From contig NZ_LT629781.1 of the NCBI RefSeq assembly GCF_900105685.1, forward strand, positions 2,294,001 through 2,358,000: a stretch of DNA of 64,000 nt, given 5' to 3'. Positions 41,486 to 50,800 of this stretch are shown one piece after another. Every line of letters begins with the position of its first letter. Positions within the stretch are counted from its first letter, which is position 1. Source of the DNA: Verrucomicrobium sp. GAS474 (GTDB lineage: Bacteria > Verrucomicrobiota > Verrucomicrobiia > Methylacidiphilales > GAS474). The position numbers and the translations under genes are program-made. The notes under the pieces are model-generated. The model had not been told where the DNA came from. It ran no database searches and saw only the letters and a program-made list of their open reading frames with translations.

Positions 41486-43201
41486 ATGGCTGCCACTTCT
41501 CCGATTCTCGCGCTCGATATTGGTTCCCACACGGTCAAATTCGGGGAGTTCACCGCAACGAAGGAGGGGGCGCTCACCCTCCACCGTTTCGGGACCGCTC
41601 CCCTCGGCCTCGATCCGAACAAGGACGAGAACCGCTATGCCGCCGTCACCGCCGCCCTCCGCCAGGTGACGGGGAAGGCGACGAAGAGCGGCCAGACCTT
41701 CTTCTCCCTCGCGGGCCATGCCGTCTTCATGCGCGGGGTGAAGCTCCCGCCCGTCGATGCGATGCAGCTCGACCAGATGATCGCCTTCGAGGCGCAGCAG
41801 ATCGTCCCCTTCCCCCTCAGCGAGGTGGTCTGGGACTTCCTCACCCTGTCGGGATCGGGCTCCGAGAAGGAGGCGATCATCGTCGCCGTGAAGACCGACC
41901 TCCTGGAGAGCGAGTACTCCGCCGTCCGGGGCGCGGGACTCCAGCCCTCCCTCGTCGACGTCGGCCCGCTCGCCCTCTACAACGCCTACCGCTACAACTA
42001 TACGCCGACCGACCACTGCGTCCTGCTGGTCGACATCGGCGCGCGTTCGACGAACCTCCTCTTCATCGAGGGGGACCGCCTCTACACCCGCATCCTCCCC
42101 CTCGCCGGGAACACGATCACGCAGACCATCTGCAACGAGTTCCAGGAACCCTTTTCGGTCGCGGAGAAGCTGAAGATCGAGCGCGGCGGCGTCCACCTCG
42201 GCGGCGGCTACGCCCAGCCGGACGACCGGGACAGCGCGCGCCTCTGGAAGCTCGGGCGGACCCTCCTCGGGAAGATCCAGACCGAGATCAACCGCTCCAT
42301 CATCTTCTACCGGAACCAGCAGGGCGGCAGCGCCCCGCAGCAGATCTACCTCACGGGCGGCACCTCGCGCCTTCCCTACCTCGATCATTTCCTGGCGGAG
42401 AAATTCTCCGTGCCGGTCGAGTTCTTCAACCCCCTCCGCAACGTCACCCTCGGCGGCGGCCTCGACCGGAACGGCCTTTCCCTCGCGGGACATGCCTTCG
42501 GCGAAGTCGTCGGCCTCGCCCTGCGCGGCACCGGCCCGACCCCGGCGGCGATCTCGCTCAAGCCGAAGTCGGTCTCCGAGTCGGAAAAGAACAAGAAGCA
42601 GGGGCCGGTCGTCGGCGCCGCGCTCTTCGCCCTCGCCCTCCTCTTCGCCGTCCCGGCGCTCGCCATCTACCTGAAGATGGGGGCCGTCGAGGAGACCGGC
42701 CAGGCCCTCGGCGGCAAGATCGCCGGCCTGAAGAAAGCCGCCGACGCGGTGATCCCCCTCGAAAAGGAGAGCGACGACCTCCAGCGCCGCTTCAAGGCCG
42801 CCGACCGCGTTCTCGAGCAGCGCGACCAGTGGCTCCGCTTCATGAACACGGTGAACGGGAAGCTCCCCGTCGGTGTCTGGATCACCCAGTTCACGCCGAC
42901 GAGCAACGGCCAGTCCCCCGACGCCGAGGGCGGCGACGTTCCCGCCCCCAAGGGGAAGAAGCCCGGCAAGGGGCCCCAGCTCACCCAGGTCGAGATCAAC
43001 GGCATCTGCGAGAAGGACCTCACCCTCGGCACGCTGACCGATTTCGTCCGCTCCCTCGCCGAGACCGGCCTCTTCGACCTGAAGCCCGACCAGGCCTCCA
43101 ACGCCATCGTGAAGGGCGATCCCACCGAGGGGAGCACCCAGCTCGGATGGAGCTTCGTGCTGAGCCTCAAGCTCAAGAACCCCATTGATCTCGCCCCCTA
43201 A
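41486..43201 (+). CDS. PilM-like actin-fold protein fused to a PilN-like membrane part (Amuc_1101-like)
   Basis: The 571-residue protein has a PilM/FtsA-type actin domain at residues 1-350: LALDIGSHTVKFGEF (phosphate 1), LLVDIGARSTNLLFIEGDRL (phosphate 2) and IYLTGGTSRLPYL (adenosine). A basic linker, one membrane helix (about 373-395, VGAALFALALLFAVPALAIYL), a coiled coil and a periplasmic ferredoxin-like part (VEINGICEKDLTLGTLTDFVRSL) follow. In classical type IV pili these are two proteins, PilM and PilN. Akkermansia Amuc_1101 occupies the same place in its cluster. The product would link a cytosolic ring to the periplasm. Confidence 0.88.
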   Translation: MAATSPILALDIGSHTVKFGEFTATKEGALTLHRFGTAPLGLDPNKDENRYAAVTAALRQVTGKATKSGQTFFSLAGHAVFMRGVKLPPVDAMQLDQMIAFEAQQIVPFPLSEVVWDFLTLSGSGSEKEAIIVAVKTDLLESEYSAVRGAGLQPSLVDVGPLALYNAYRYNYTPTDHCVLLVDIGARSTNLLFIEGDRLYTRILPLAGNTITQTICNEFQEPFSVAEKLKIERGGVHLGGGYAQPDDRDSARLWKLGRTLLGKIQTEINRSIIFYRNQQGGSAPQQIYLTGGTSRLPYLDHFLAEKFSVPVEFFNPLRNVTLGGGLDRNGLSLAGHAFGEVVGLALRGTGPTPAAISLKPKSVSESEKNKKQGPVVGAALFALALLFAVPALAIYLKMGAVEETGQALGGKIAGLKKAADAVIPLEKESDDLQRRFKAADRVLEQRDQWLRFMNTVNGKLPVGVWITQFTPTSNGQSPDAEGGDVPAPKGKKPGKGPQLTQVEINGICEKDLTLGTLTDFVRSLAETGLFDLKPDQASNAIVKGDPTEGSTQLGWSFVLSLKLKNPIDLAP

Positions 43202-43210
43202 TCCTCTTCC

Positions 43211-44134
43211 ATGAGCGCGAAAGTTTCCCTTACCCCCCTCCAATGGATCGCCGCCGGCGGCGCCCTCGGCATCGCCCTCCTCGGCGGCGCGGGGCTCTTC
43301 GTCCTTTCGGGCAAGCTCGGCGACGCCCAGGCGGCGCTGGAGCAGCAGTCGTCCGAGTACAAGGGCCTGGTCGGCCGCCGGACCTTCCCGAACGAGCAGA
43401 ACATCGCTACCCTCAAGGCCAACAACGAGGCGGTGAAGCAGGCCGTCGCCGTCGCCGAGAAGCGGCTCCGGGGCGACGACTCCGAGCTCGCCAAGATCAC
43501 CGAGCAGGACCCCATCGCCTTCAAGGAGGTCATCGCGGCCCAGGTCGAGAAGATCCGCCAGGCCGCGGCCAAGGGCGGCGTGAAGATCGAGCCCGCCGCC
43601 AACGAGTTCGCCTTTGCCGCCTACAAGAGCGGCAAGCCCTCCGGCGCTCCGGCGACGAAGGTCCTCGCCAAGCAACTCTTCGCGATCCGCGAGATCTCGA
43701 CGGCGCTCATCGATTCCCACATCGCGGCGATCACCGCCGTCCGACGGACGATGGACGAGGACAAGCCCGGCAATCCCTCGACCCTCGGCTCGTCGAGCCC
43801 CGAGGCGCTCCACGGCGTCATCACCCCCTCGGACGACCACCTCTACACCGTCTACCCTGTCGAGTTCGAGTTCACCGGGACGGAGCGTTCCCTGCGCGAC
43901 GCCCTCGCGGCGCTCTCCCAGAACGGGGCGATCTTCGTCCCCCGCTATCTCACCGTCTCCAGCCTCCGCGCGACGGCCCCCGCGCTCAACCAGCTCGAGA
44001 CCGACTCCCAGCAGACGAACGACAAGGGCAAGCGGCGCACCTTCATCGTCGCCATGGGCGGCGAGATGGTCCATGTCCGGCTCCGCGTCGACCTGATCGA
44101 CTGGGACGGCGGCGCCGCCCCCAAGAAAAAATAG
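43211..44134 (+). CDS. Amuc_1100-like (PilO-like) membrane protein
   Basis: The 307-residue protein has a short cytosolic start and one membrane helix (about 11-33, WIAAGGALGIALLGGAGLFVL). A long coiled coil (LGDAQAALEQQSSEYKGLVGRRTFPNEQNIATLKANNEAV) and a C-terminal mixed domain follow (LYTVYPVEFEFTGTERSLRDALAALSQ, RTFIVAMGGEMVHVRLRVDLIDW). Layout and gene place match Amuc_1100 of Akkermansia muciniphila, known as a TLR2-signalling envelope protein, and the PilO role of type IV pili. Sequence identity could not be measured. It starts 9 bases after the PilM-like gene. Confidence 0.8.
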   Translation: MSAKVSLTPLQWIAAGGALGIALLGGAGLFVLSGKLGDAQAALEQQSSEYKGLVGRRTFPNEQNIATLKANNEAVKQAVAVAEKRLRGDDSELAKITEQDPIAFKEVIAAQVEKIRQAAAKGGVKIEPAANEFAFAAYKSGKPSGAPATKVLAKQLFAIREISTALIDSHIAAITAVRRTMDEDKPGNPSTLGSSSPEALHGVITPSDDHLYTVYPVEFEFTGTERSLRDALAALSQNGAIFVPRYLTVSSLRATAPALNQLETDSQQTNDKGKRRTFIVAMGGEMVHVRLRVDLIDWDGGAAPKKK

Positions 44135-44167
44135 GCCCCCCCTTTCATCCTTTAAACGAAATCGAAC

Positions 44168-45187
44168 ATGGCAGCCGCAGCATCTTGGCATCGCGTCTTT
44201 CTCCTCTCCTCCCTCGTCCTCGTGATGGGCGTGGCGGGATGGGAGATCTATGATTATCCCGGTTCGGTCGGGGAGATCCGCACCCTCGGCACCGGCGGCG
44301 GCACCGGCAAGGCGCTTCCCGCGCTCAACCTGGAGAAGCTCGCGCCGAACCGGGGCGAGTGGGTTTCCCCCACGCCGTGGACCCTGCCCGAGGCGAAGAA
44401 CCAGCTGTTCACCGCCCGCCGCTTCATCTACTTCGCCGACACGAAGGCGGTGAAGCTCGTCGACGACACGGTCCTCATCGCCAACGTCCTTCCCCTCCAG
44501 TGGCTCATCCAGCACGGGATCGACTCGAGCGATCCCGATGTCGCGACCCTCGACACCGACGGCGACGGCTTCGATACCCTGGCCGAGTTCAAGGCCGGAA
44601 CCGACCCGCGCGATCCGAAGAGCCACCCCAGCTACTCCCAGCTCCTCCGCCTGAAGGGCGTCGACTCGAAGTCGTTCCACATGACCTTCGCCAGCCGCAA
44701 CGCGGGCGCGACCGCCGACGACGATCTCTACCAGGTCAACACCCCCGACGGGAAGAAGAGCTCCTACATGGTGAAGATCGGCGACTCCTTCGAGGGTTTC
44801 AAGGTCATCGCCTACCGCCAGAAAGAGGGCGACAAGAAGATCGGCACGATGACCGTCACCGGCGACATCTCCGAATTGGAGCTGAAGAAGGAGGGAACCG
44901 GCGAGACCGTCATCCTCCTCATCCGCGAGGACAAGGACGTGCCGAACCTCACCGCCACCTTCCTCGTCCTCCTGCCCAATTCCTACAACAAGCCCTTCAA
45001 TGTCGCCAAGGGCCAGGAATTCAGCATGGACGTCACCCCCTCCGCCTCGATTCCGGCGGAGACGCTCCACTACCAATTTGTTTCCTCCGACACGGCGGGC
45101 GCCTCCCTCGTGAACCCGGAAACCAAGCAGACGCTCGTCGCCCCGCAGTTGCAGCCGGATGAGTTGAAGCGGTTCAGTGCTAAGTAA
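44168..45187 (+). CDS. Amuc_1099-like exported protein with an EF-hand-type loop
   Basis: The 339-residue protein has an N-terminal hydrophobic anchor (about 8-26, VFLLSSLVLVMGVAGWEIY). A segment with WLIQHGIDSSDPDVATL leads into DTDGDGFDTLAE (residues 129-140), which has Asp at 1, 3, 5, Gly at 6 and Glu at 12 of a canonical calcium loop, then FKAGTDPRDPKS. This is the thrombospondin-type-3/dockerin-like repeat common in exported Verrucomicrobia proteins. The second half is beta-rich (SSYMVKIGDSFEGFKVIAYRQKEGDKKIG). It occupies the Amuc_1099 position between the Amuc_1100-like and secretin genes. Function unknown; calcium binding is inferred. Confidence 0.75.
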   Translation: MAAAASWHRVFLLSSLVLVMGVAGWEIYDYPGSVGEIRTLGTGGGTGKALPALNLEKLAPNRGEWVSPTPWTLPEAKNQLFTARRFIYFADTKAVKLVDDTVLIANVLPLQWLIQHGIDSSDPDVATLDTDGDGFDTLAEFKAGTDPRDPKSHPSYSQLLRLKGVDSKSFHMTFASRNAGATADDDLYQVNTPDGKKSSYMVKIGDSFEGFKVIAYRQKEGDKKIGTMTVTGDISELELKKEGTGETVILLIREDKDVPNLTATFLVLLPNSYNKPFNVAKGQEFSMDVTPSASIPAETLHYQFVSSDTAGASLVNPETKQTLVAPQLQPDELKRFSAK

Positions 45188-45250
45188 GCGGGACTGGTGT
45201 GATTTAAGTTGATTATTACTTTTTTAATTGAAAATATAGTTTCGCCCTAT

Positions 45251-47845
45251 ATGGAAAATATTGTGAGGCCTCTTTCTCGTTTTCGGATTCTTTTCTTCCT
45301 CTCCCTCGCGTCGGGGGCGGGAATCGCTTTTGCCTCGGCCCAGACCACGCCCGCCGTGGCGAAGGTCGAGCAGAGCGAGGAGGCCTATCGCGCCGAACGC
45401 ATGGATCAGATTCGGAAGGCGATCGACGCCGCCGACATCTTCGCGATGAACGGCGATTATGCGAAGGCGGAGGATCGTTACCTCTACGTCATCAAGAACG
45501 TCGACCGCAATTCCCCCATCGGCCAGTCGGCCTATAATCGGGCCGTCGTCAGCATCGCCCAGGTAAACATGCTCGAAGGGCAGGAGGCCGAAAAGAAGGG
45601 CGATTTCGATGGCGCCATTCTCTTTTACAAGAAGGCCCTGGCCGCCGATCCGTCCAACGAAAAGGCCGTTCGTCGCGCCCTGGCCCGCCTCGACGACGCG
45701 AAGCAGCACGACAAGATCGTCCGCCGCGACCCCGAGAAGTCGGAGAAGAACCCCGTCATCACCCCCGAGTTCAAGCAGCAGGTCGCCGACGTGCAGCGCC
45801 TCCTCTTCGAGGGGGACCGCTTCTTCGAGACCGGCCAGTATGCCGAGGCCGACGTCCGCTACCGCAACGTGCTGACGATCGACCCCTACAACAAGGCGGC
45901 CCAGCAGAAGATCGAGCGCCTCGAGAAATACCGCTACCACGCCGCCGAAACGGCGCGGGACGCCACCCGGAAGGAAGCGATGTACCAGGTCGACGCCCGG
46001 TGGACGGAGCGCGAGATCGCCGAGTCGAAGGCCAGCGCGCAGGATCCCGTTTCCGTCTCGGACACGAACATCGTCCGCATCCAGAAGAAGCTCAACGAGA
46101 TCATCATCGACAACGTCTCGTTCAACAACACCCCCGTCGACGATGCCTTCAGGCTCCTCGCCGAGAAGGTCCGCGCCGCCGATCCCGACAAGCAGGGCCT
46201 CAACTTCGTCCTGAAGCTCCAGCCCACCGTCGCCTCCGCCTCGCGGGGCGGCGATGCGGGCGCGCCCGCGAAGAAGGGGGCGGCCCCCGCTCCCGCTCCC
46301 GCCGCCGCGGCCCCGACGCCGGTCACCTTCACCCTGAACAACTCGTCCCTGGCCGAGGTGCTCCGCCTCCTCACCCAGCTCGCCCACATGCGCTGGAAGA
46401 TCGACGAGTACGCCATCAACGTCTACCCCGAGAAGGACGCGCCCGACGTCATGTCGACCCGCACCTTCGTCGTCCCCACCGGCTTCTTCCAGGCCCGCTC
46501 GACCGGGGCCGGGGCGCCCGCCTCCGGCACCGGCGGCAGCGACGCGAGCAAGGTTTCCTTCGACGTGAAGCAGCAGCTCATCGACCAGGGCGTCGACTTC
46601 CCCGCCGGGGCGACGGCGACCTTCCTCGCCGAATCGAGCCGCCTCATCGTCTCCAACACCTCCGAGCAGATCGACCTCATCGACGCCCTCATCCAGGCCC
46701 AGAGCAAGGAAGAGACCCCGATGGTCGAGATCGAGACGAAGTTTGCCGAGTTCACCGACGACGCGATGCGGGAACTCTCCTTCAACTGGGCGACGAGCTT
46801 CCAGGGGCCGACTTCGGCTTTGGCCCTCAATCAGGGGCTGAGCGGCGTTGGAGTCACTCCCACCACGCTGACTTCCTCCAGTAATAACAGCCTGCACAAG
46901 AACGAGCCCGGCGTGCTTGCCCAGACCGCCTTGCGGGGGCACAACGACATGAGCGGCAGCACGCTCGACAGCCTCCTCGCCGCGAACGGCGGGAATGCCG
47001 CCAGCCAGACCAATTCGGGCGCTTCCCTCCTGTTGGGTGGGACGATTCAGGGCCAGGGCGTCGCGCTTCTCGTGAACATGATCGACCAGCTCAAGGGGGT
47101 CGACCTCCTCCTCGCCCCGAAGGTGACGACGAAGAATGGCAGCAAGGCCCGCGTCGAGGTCACCCGGGAAATGACCTATCCGACCCGGGTTGAGAAGCCG
47201 AGCTACTCGAGCACCGGTTTAGCCTGGGATCAGAGCGAAGGTACCGCCCAAGTGATCGTGGTAACGCCCCCCGCCCTTTCCGAATTCAAGACGCCGAAGG
47301 CCGATCTCGGTGCCGATGTCGGCATCCAGATGGAAATCAAGCCGACGGCCTATCCCAATCGCCTGATCGATCTCGAAATTACGAAGCTGACGGTCGTCGA
47401 TTTTGAGGGATTCGTGAACTACGGCTCGACGATCAATCAGGGTGATTCTCTGACCTCGAACATCGATATTCTCTCGACCTACAAGATTCCGAAGCCGGTC
47501 TTCAACTCCCGCTCGTTGACGACCCAGCTGCAGGTCCTCGACGGTGAGACGATCGCCCTCGGCGGCCTCATCCGCGAGGAGACCGAGAAAATCAACGACA
47601 GCGTGCCGGTTCTCGGCGATATCCCCGTGGTGGGCCGCCTCTTCCAGAGCAAGGTCGATCGAAAGATCAAGAAGAACCTGATCGTCTTCGTCACGGCCCG
47701 GATCGTCCGGTCGACCGGCAAGCCGAAGTATGCCGAAACCATCGTGGCGGCCCCCGTGCCTGCCCCGGCGCAAACGCAGACGATGACGATGAACGCGGCG
47801 GCGACCCCCGCCGCCACCCCCGTCTCGGCGACGGCGACTCCCTAA
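45251..47845 (+). CDS. Secretin 1 (PilQ/GspD family, Amuc_1098-like)
   Basis: The 864-residue outer-membrane channel protein has a signal peptide (to about residue 30) and TPR-like helices (about 40-240, with NGDYAKAEDRYLYVIKN and TGQYAEADVRYRNVLTIDPYNKAAQQ). N-domains follow (FNNTPVDDAFRLLAEKV, TLNNSSLAEVLRLLTQLAHMRWKI). The secretin core begins at MVEIETKFAEF and includes LLAPKVTTKNGSKARVEV and the signature VPVLGDIPVVGRLFQSK. The C-terminus is Ala/Pro/Thr-rich. The ATG at 45251 follows an AT-rich 60-base stretch without a clear ribosome site; an in-frame TTG at 45209 would extend it by 14 residues. Confidence 0.9.
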   Translation: MENIVRPLSRFRILFFLSLASGAGIAFASAQTTPAVAKVEQSEEAYRAERMDQIRKAIDAADIFAMNGDYAKAEDRYLYVIKNVDRNSPIGQSAYNRAVVSIAQVNMLEGQEAEKKGDFDGAILFYKKALAADPSNEKAVRRALARLDDAKQHDKIVRRDPEKSEKNPVITPEFKQQVADVQRLLFEGDRFFETGQYAEADVRYRNVLTIDPYNKAAQQKIERLEKYRYHAAETARDATRKEAMYQVDARWTEREIAESKASAQDPVSVSDTNIVRIQKKLNEIIIDNVSFNNTPVDDAFRLLAEKVRAADPDKQGLNFVLKLQPTVASASRGGDAGAPAKKGAAPAPAPAAAAPTPVTFTLNNSSLAEVLRLLTQLAHMRWKIDEYAINVYPEKDAPDVMSTRTFVVPTGFFQARSTGAGAPASGTGGSDASKVSFDVKQQLIDQGVDFPAGATATFLAESSRLIVSNTSEQIDLIDALIQAQSKEETPMVEIETKFAEFTDDAMRELSFNWATSFQGPTSALALNQGLSGVGVTPTTLTSSSNNSLHKNEPGVLAQTALRGHNDMSGSTLDSLLAANGGNAASQTNSGASLLLGGTIQGQGVALLVNMIDQLKGVDLLLAPKVTTKNGSKARVEVTREMTYPTRVEKPSYSSTGLAWDQSEGTAQVIVVTPPALSEFKTPKADLGADVGIQMEIKPTAYPNRLIDLEITKLTVVDFEGFVNYGSTINQGDSLTSNIDILSTYKIPKPVFNSRSLTTQLQVLDGETIALGGLIREETEKINDSVPVLGDIPVVGRLFQSKVDRKIKKNLIVFVTARIVRSTGKPKYAETIVAAPVPAPAQTQTMTMNAAATPAATPVSATATP

Positions 47846-47866
47846 TACTTTCTTCCATCCCTCTCC

Positions 47867-50800
47867 ATGAACCTCGCCCGCCTCTTCCGCACCGCGCCGG
47901 CCTCGCTGGCTTTTCTGGCCCTGCCCTTGAGCCTTAGCTTGACGCTGACTCTGCCGGGAAGCCTCTCGACCGCGTTCGCCGCCGATCCGGCTTCCGCCGA
48001 TGTCGCCGCCGCGCTCCAGAACCAGCTGTCCCAGTATCAGGCCTCCCTCTCCCAGGCGGCCGATCTCGAGAAGCAGAAGGCTCCCGAGAAGGCCCGCGCC
48101 ATCTATTTGACCCTCCTCGGCACCGTGCAGCCCGCCGGGGCGACCGCGCCCGTCTACAAGCAGGCGGCCCAGGGCCTTTTCCGGACGAATTCCGGCCTGA
48201 TCCTTCAGGCCCGCGACCGGAACGACCTCGCCGCCATGGAGACCTACCTCCAGAGCAGCCTCGCCTACGCGCCGAACGACGCGGGCCTCAAGGCCTCGCT
48301 CGCCAAGGTCCAGGCGGCCCGGCAATACGCGGCGACCCAGTCGGCCGCGCCCGCCGCCGTGGCGGCCGCCGCGCCCGCCTCGTCGGCCGCGACGGCGCTG
48401 GCGCAGGCCAGCGACGCCGAGAAGGCCGGTCAGACCGATGCCGCCCGCACCGCCTACCTCTCGATTCTCAAGACGAGTTCGCCGAGCGGAGACAACGCTG
48501 CCGTCTACAAGCAGGCCCAGCTCGGCCTCTTCCGGACGAATTCGGCCCTGATCGTTCAGGCCCGCAGCCGGGGCGACCTCGCCGGGATGGAAACCTACCT
48601 CCGCAGCAGCCTCGAATATGCCCCGGACGATGCCGGGTTGAAGGACGCCCTCGCCAAGGTGCAGGCGGCCCAGGCCCAGGCCCGCTCCACGGCGGCGAAT
48701 GCCCAGCCTCCGCTTCCCACGGCCACGGCAACGATCACTCCCGCCACCGCGGCGGCCACGGCCCCCGCTGACAGCAGCCCCGCCGGCCTCGCCGCGGCCC
48801 GCGAAGCGATCCAGAAGGACAAGGAACTCCGCCAGCTCCTTCCCACCCTCGACCAGGCAGCCCAGCTCGAGGCTCAGGGTCAGTGGGACAAGGCCCGGCA
48901 GATTTATCTGACGGCGCTGACCTCGCTGACGCCCGCCCCCGCGACCGCCGCCGCCTATGACCGGGCCGAGCAGGGGCTCCTCCGGGTCAACGCCCAACTG
49001 ATCGACCAGGCGCTCGCCAAGGGCGATCTCGCCACGGCCGAGATGCTCCTCCAGAACAGCATCGTCTACGCTCCCGACGACCGGAGCCTGAAGGCCTCCC
49101 TGGCCAAGGTCGAGGCCGCCCGACGCGATCCTCAGGACACCCAGACCTTCGTCAACACCGCCAACACCCCGGCCCTCGCCGAGAAGGTCGACCGCGTCGA
49201 GTCGCTCTTCGCCGAGGCCGAGCAGGCTCGGAAGACCGGTCAATACGATCTGGCGACGACCAAGCTCAAGGCGATCCTCCAGATCGACCCGTCGAACGAG
49301 GCGGCCCAGGGGCGGCTTGCCAAAATTTCGGCTGAAAAAGAGGCCTACGCCGCCACGGCGATCTCGGCGAATCGCGAGCGTCGCCTCCGCGAGGTCGAGG
49401 GGAAGTGGAACGTCCCCGTCCAGGGCCCGACGAACCAGCCCGGTCCCGACGCGAACGGGGGGCCGATCACCCGCTCGAACGACTTCAAGATCACCCAGAA
49501 GCTGAAGTCGATCATGATTCCCCAGCTCGACCTCTCCGAGCAGAGCCTCCAGAGCGCGATCGACTTCCTCAACGACAAGGTGCGCCAGCTCGATCCCGAG
49601 CGGATCGGGGTCAACTTCATTCCCCGTCCCGACGCCCTCCGCCAGTCGAAGCCGATCACCCTCAGCCTCCGCAACATCCCGCTCGGCGAGGCGATCCGCT
49701 ACATCGCCCAGAACGCGCAGGTGAAATACAAGGTCGATCAGGCTGCGGTCTTCTTCATCCCGCTGACCGACTCGACCGAGAATCTCCTCAGCCGCGACTT
49801 CGTCCTCCCGCCCGGCTTCTTCAGCTCGGCCTCGGCCGGAAGCGCGGCAGGCGGCGATAGCGGATCGACCCGCCGCCGCGGCGCCGCCGCCGACGCCTCC
49901 GCCGCCGCGAGCGGCGGTTCCCAGGACGTGAAGGAACAGCTGATCGCCAAGGGAGTCGAGTTCAACGCCGAAGGGGCGAACGCCACCTACCTCCCCGCCG
50001 CGAGCGTCCTCCGGGTCCGCAACACCTCCTCGCAGCTCGATCTCCTCGAGGCGATCGTCAACGCGACGAGCAAGCAGACCCTGATGGTCAACATCGAGGC
50101 GAAGTTCGTCGAGATCAACCAGACCGACCTCAACGACCTCAGCGTCGACTGGTCTCTCTCCCCGCTGACGGGGGTGATGAAATTGAATTCTCCCTTCTTT
50201 GCGACCTCGTTCCGGGGAGCCAACGGGATGAACGCCAACAACCTCGACTACCTTGAGAAAATCGCCGGGACCGGTTCGGGCGGGAGTTCCTCTTCGACAG
50301 GATTGGCCACAGGGGTACGCAATCAGGCTCTCTTCAGCGGCCTCCTGAGCTGGCAGAAGTATCTGGCGGCGCTGAACGCCCTCTCCCAGAAGACGAGCAC
50401 CGACCTTCTCTCCAGCCCCTCGCTTCGGGCGAAGACCGGTAACGTCTCGAAGATCGCGATTAGCCGGACGTTCTTCTATCCGACCCGGTATGATCCGCCG
50501 ACCGCGCTCTCGATCTCGGTCCCCAGCGGCAGCGCCAGCGGCACGACGCTTATTCCTCCTCCGGCGGTCATTCCCTATGTCCCGACCGAGTTCGATCACC
50601 GGGAAATTGGCGTCGAGTTGGCGGTGACGCCGACCGTCGGCGGTGACAATCGAACGGTCGACCTGAGCTTCGATACGATCCGGACGACCGACTTTGAAGG
50701 GTTCATCAATTACGGTTCTCCGATCCAGATTCCGGCCGCGAATCAAGAACCGGTGACCCTTTCCGACAACGTCCTGCTCCAGCCGGTCTTCGCGATCCGC

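Noticed and set aside
40778-45076. Very long open frames opposite the secretin operon (also 47219-51136 and 34076-36508).
   Set aside because: They lie antisense to genes with clear motifs; in GC-rich DNA the opposite frame is often free of stops. Their products are low-complexity Leu/Asp/Val/Arg-rich with no domain.
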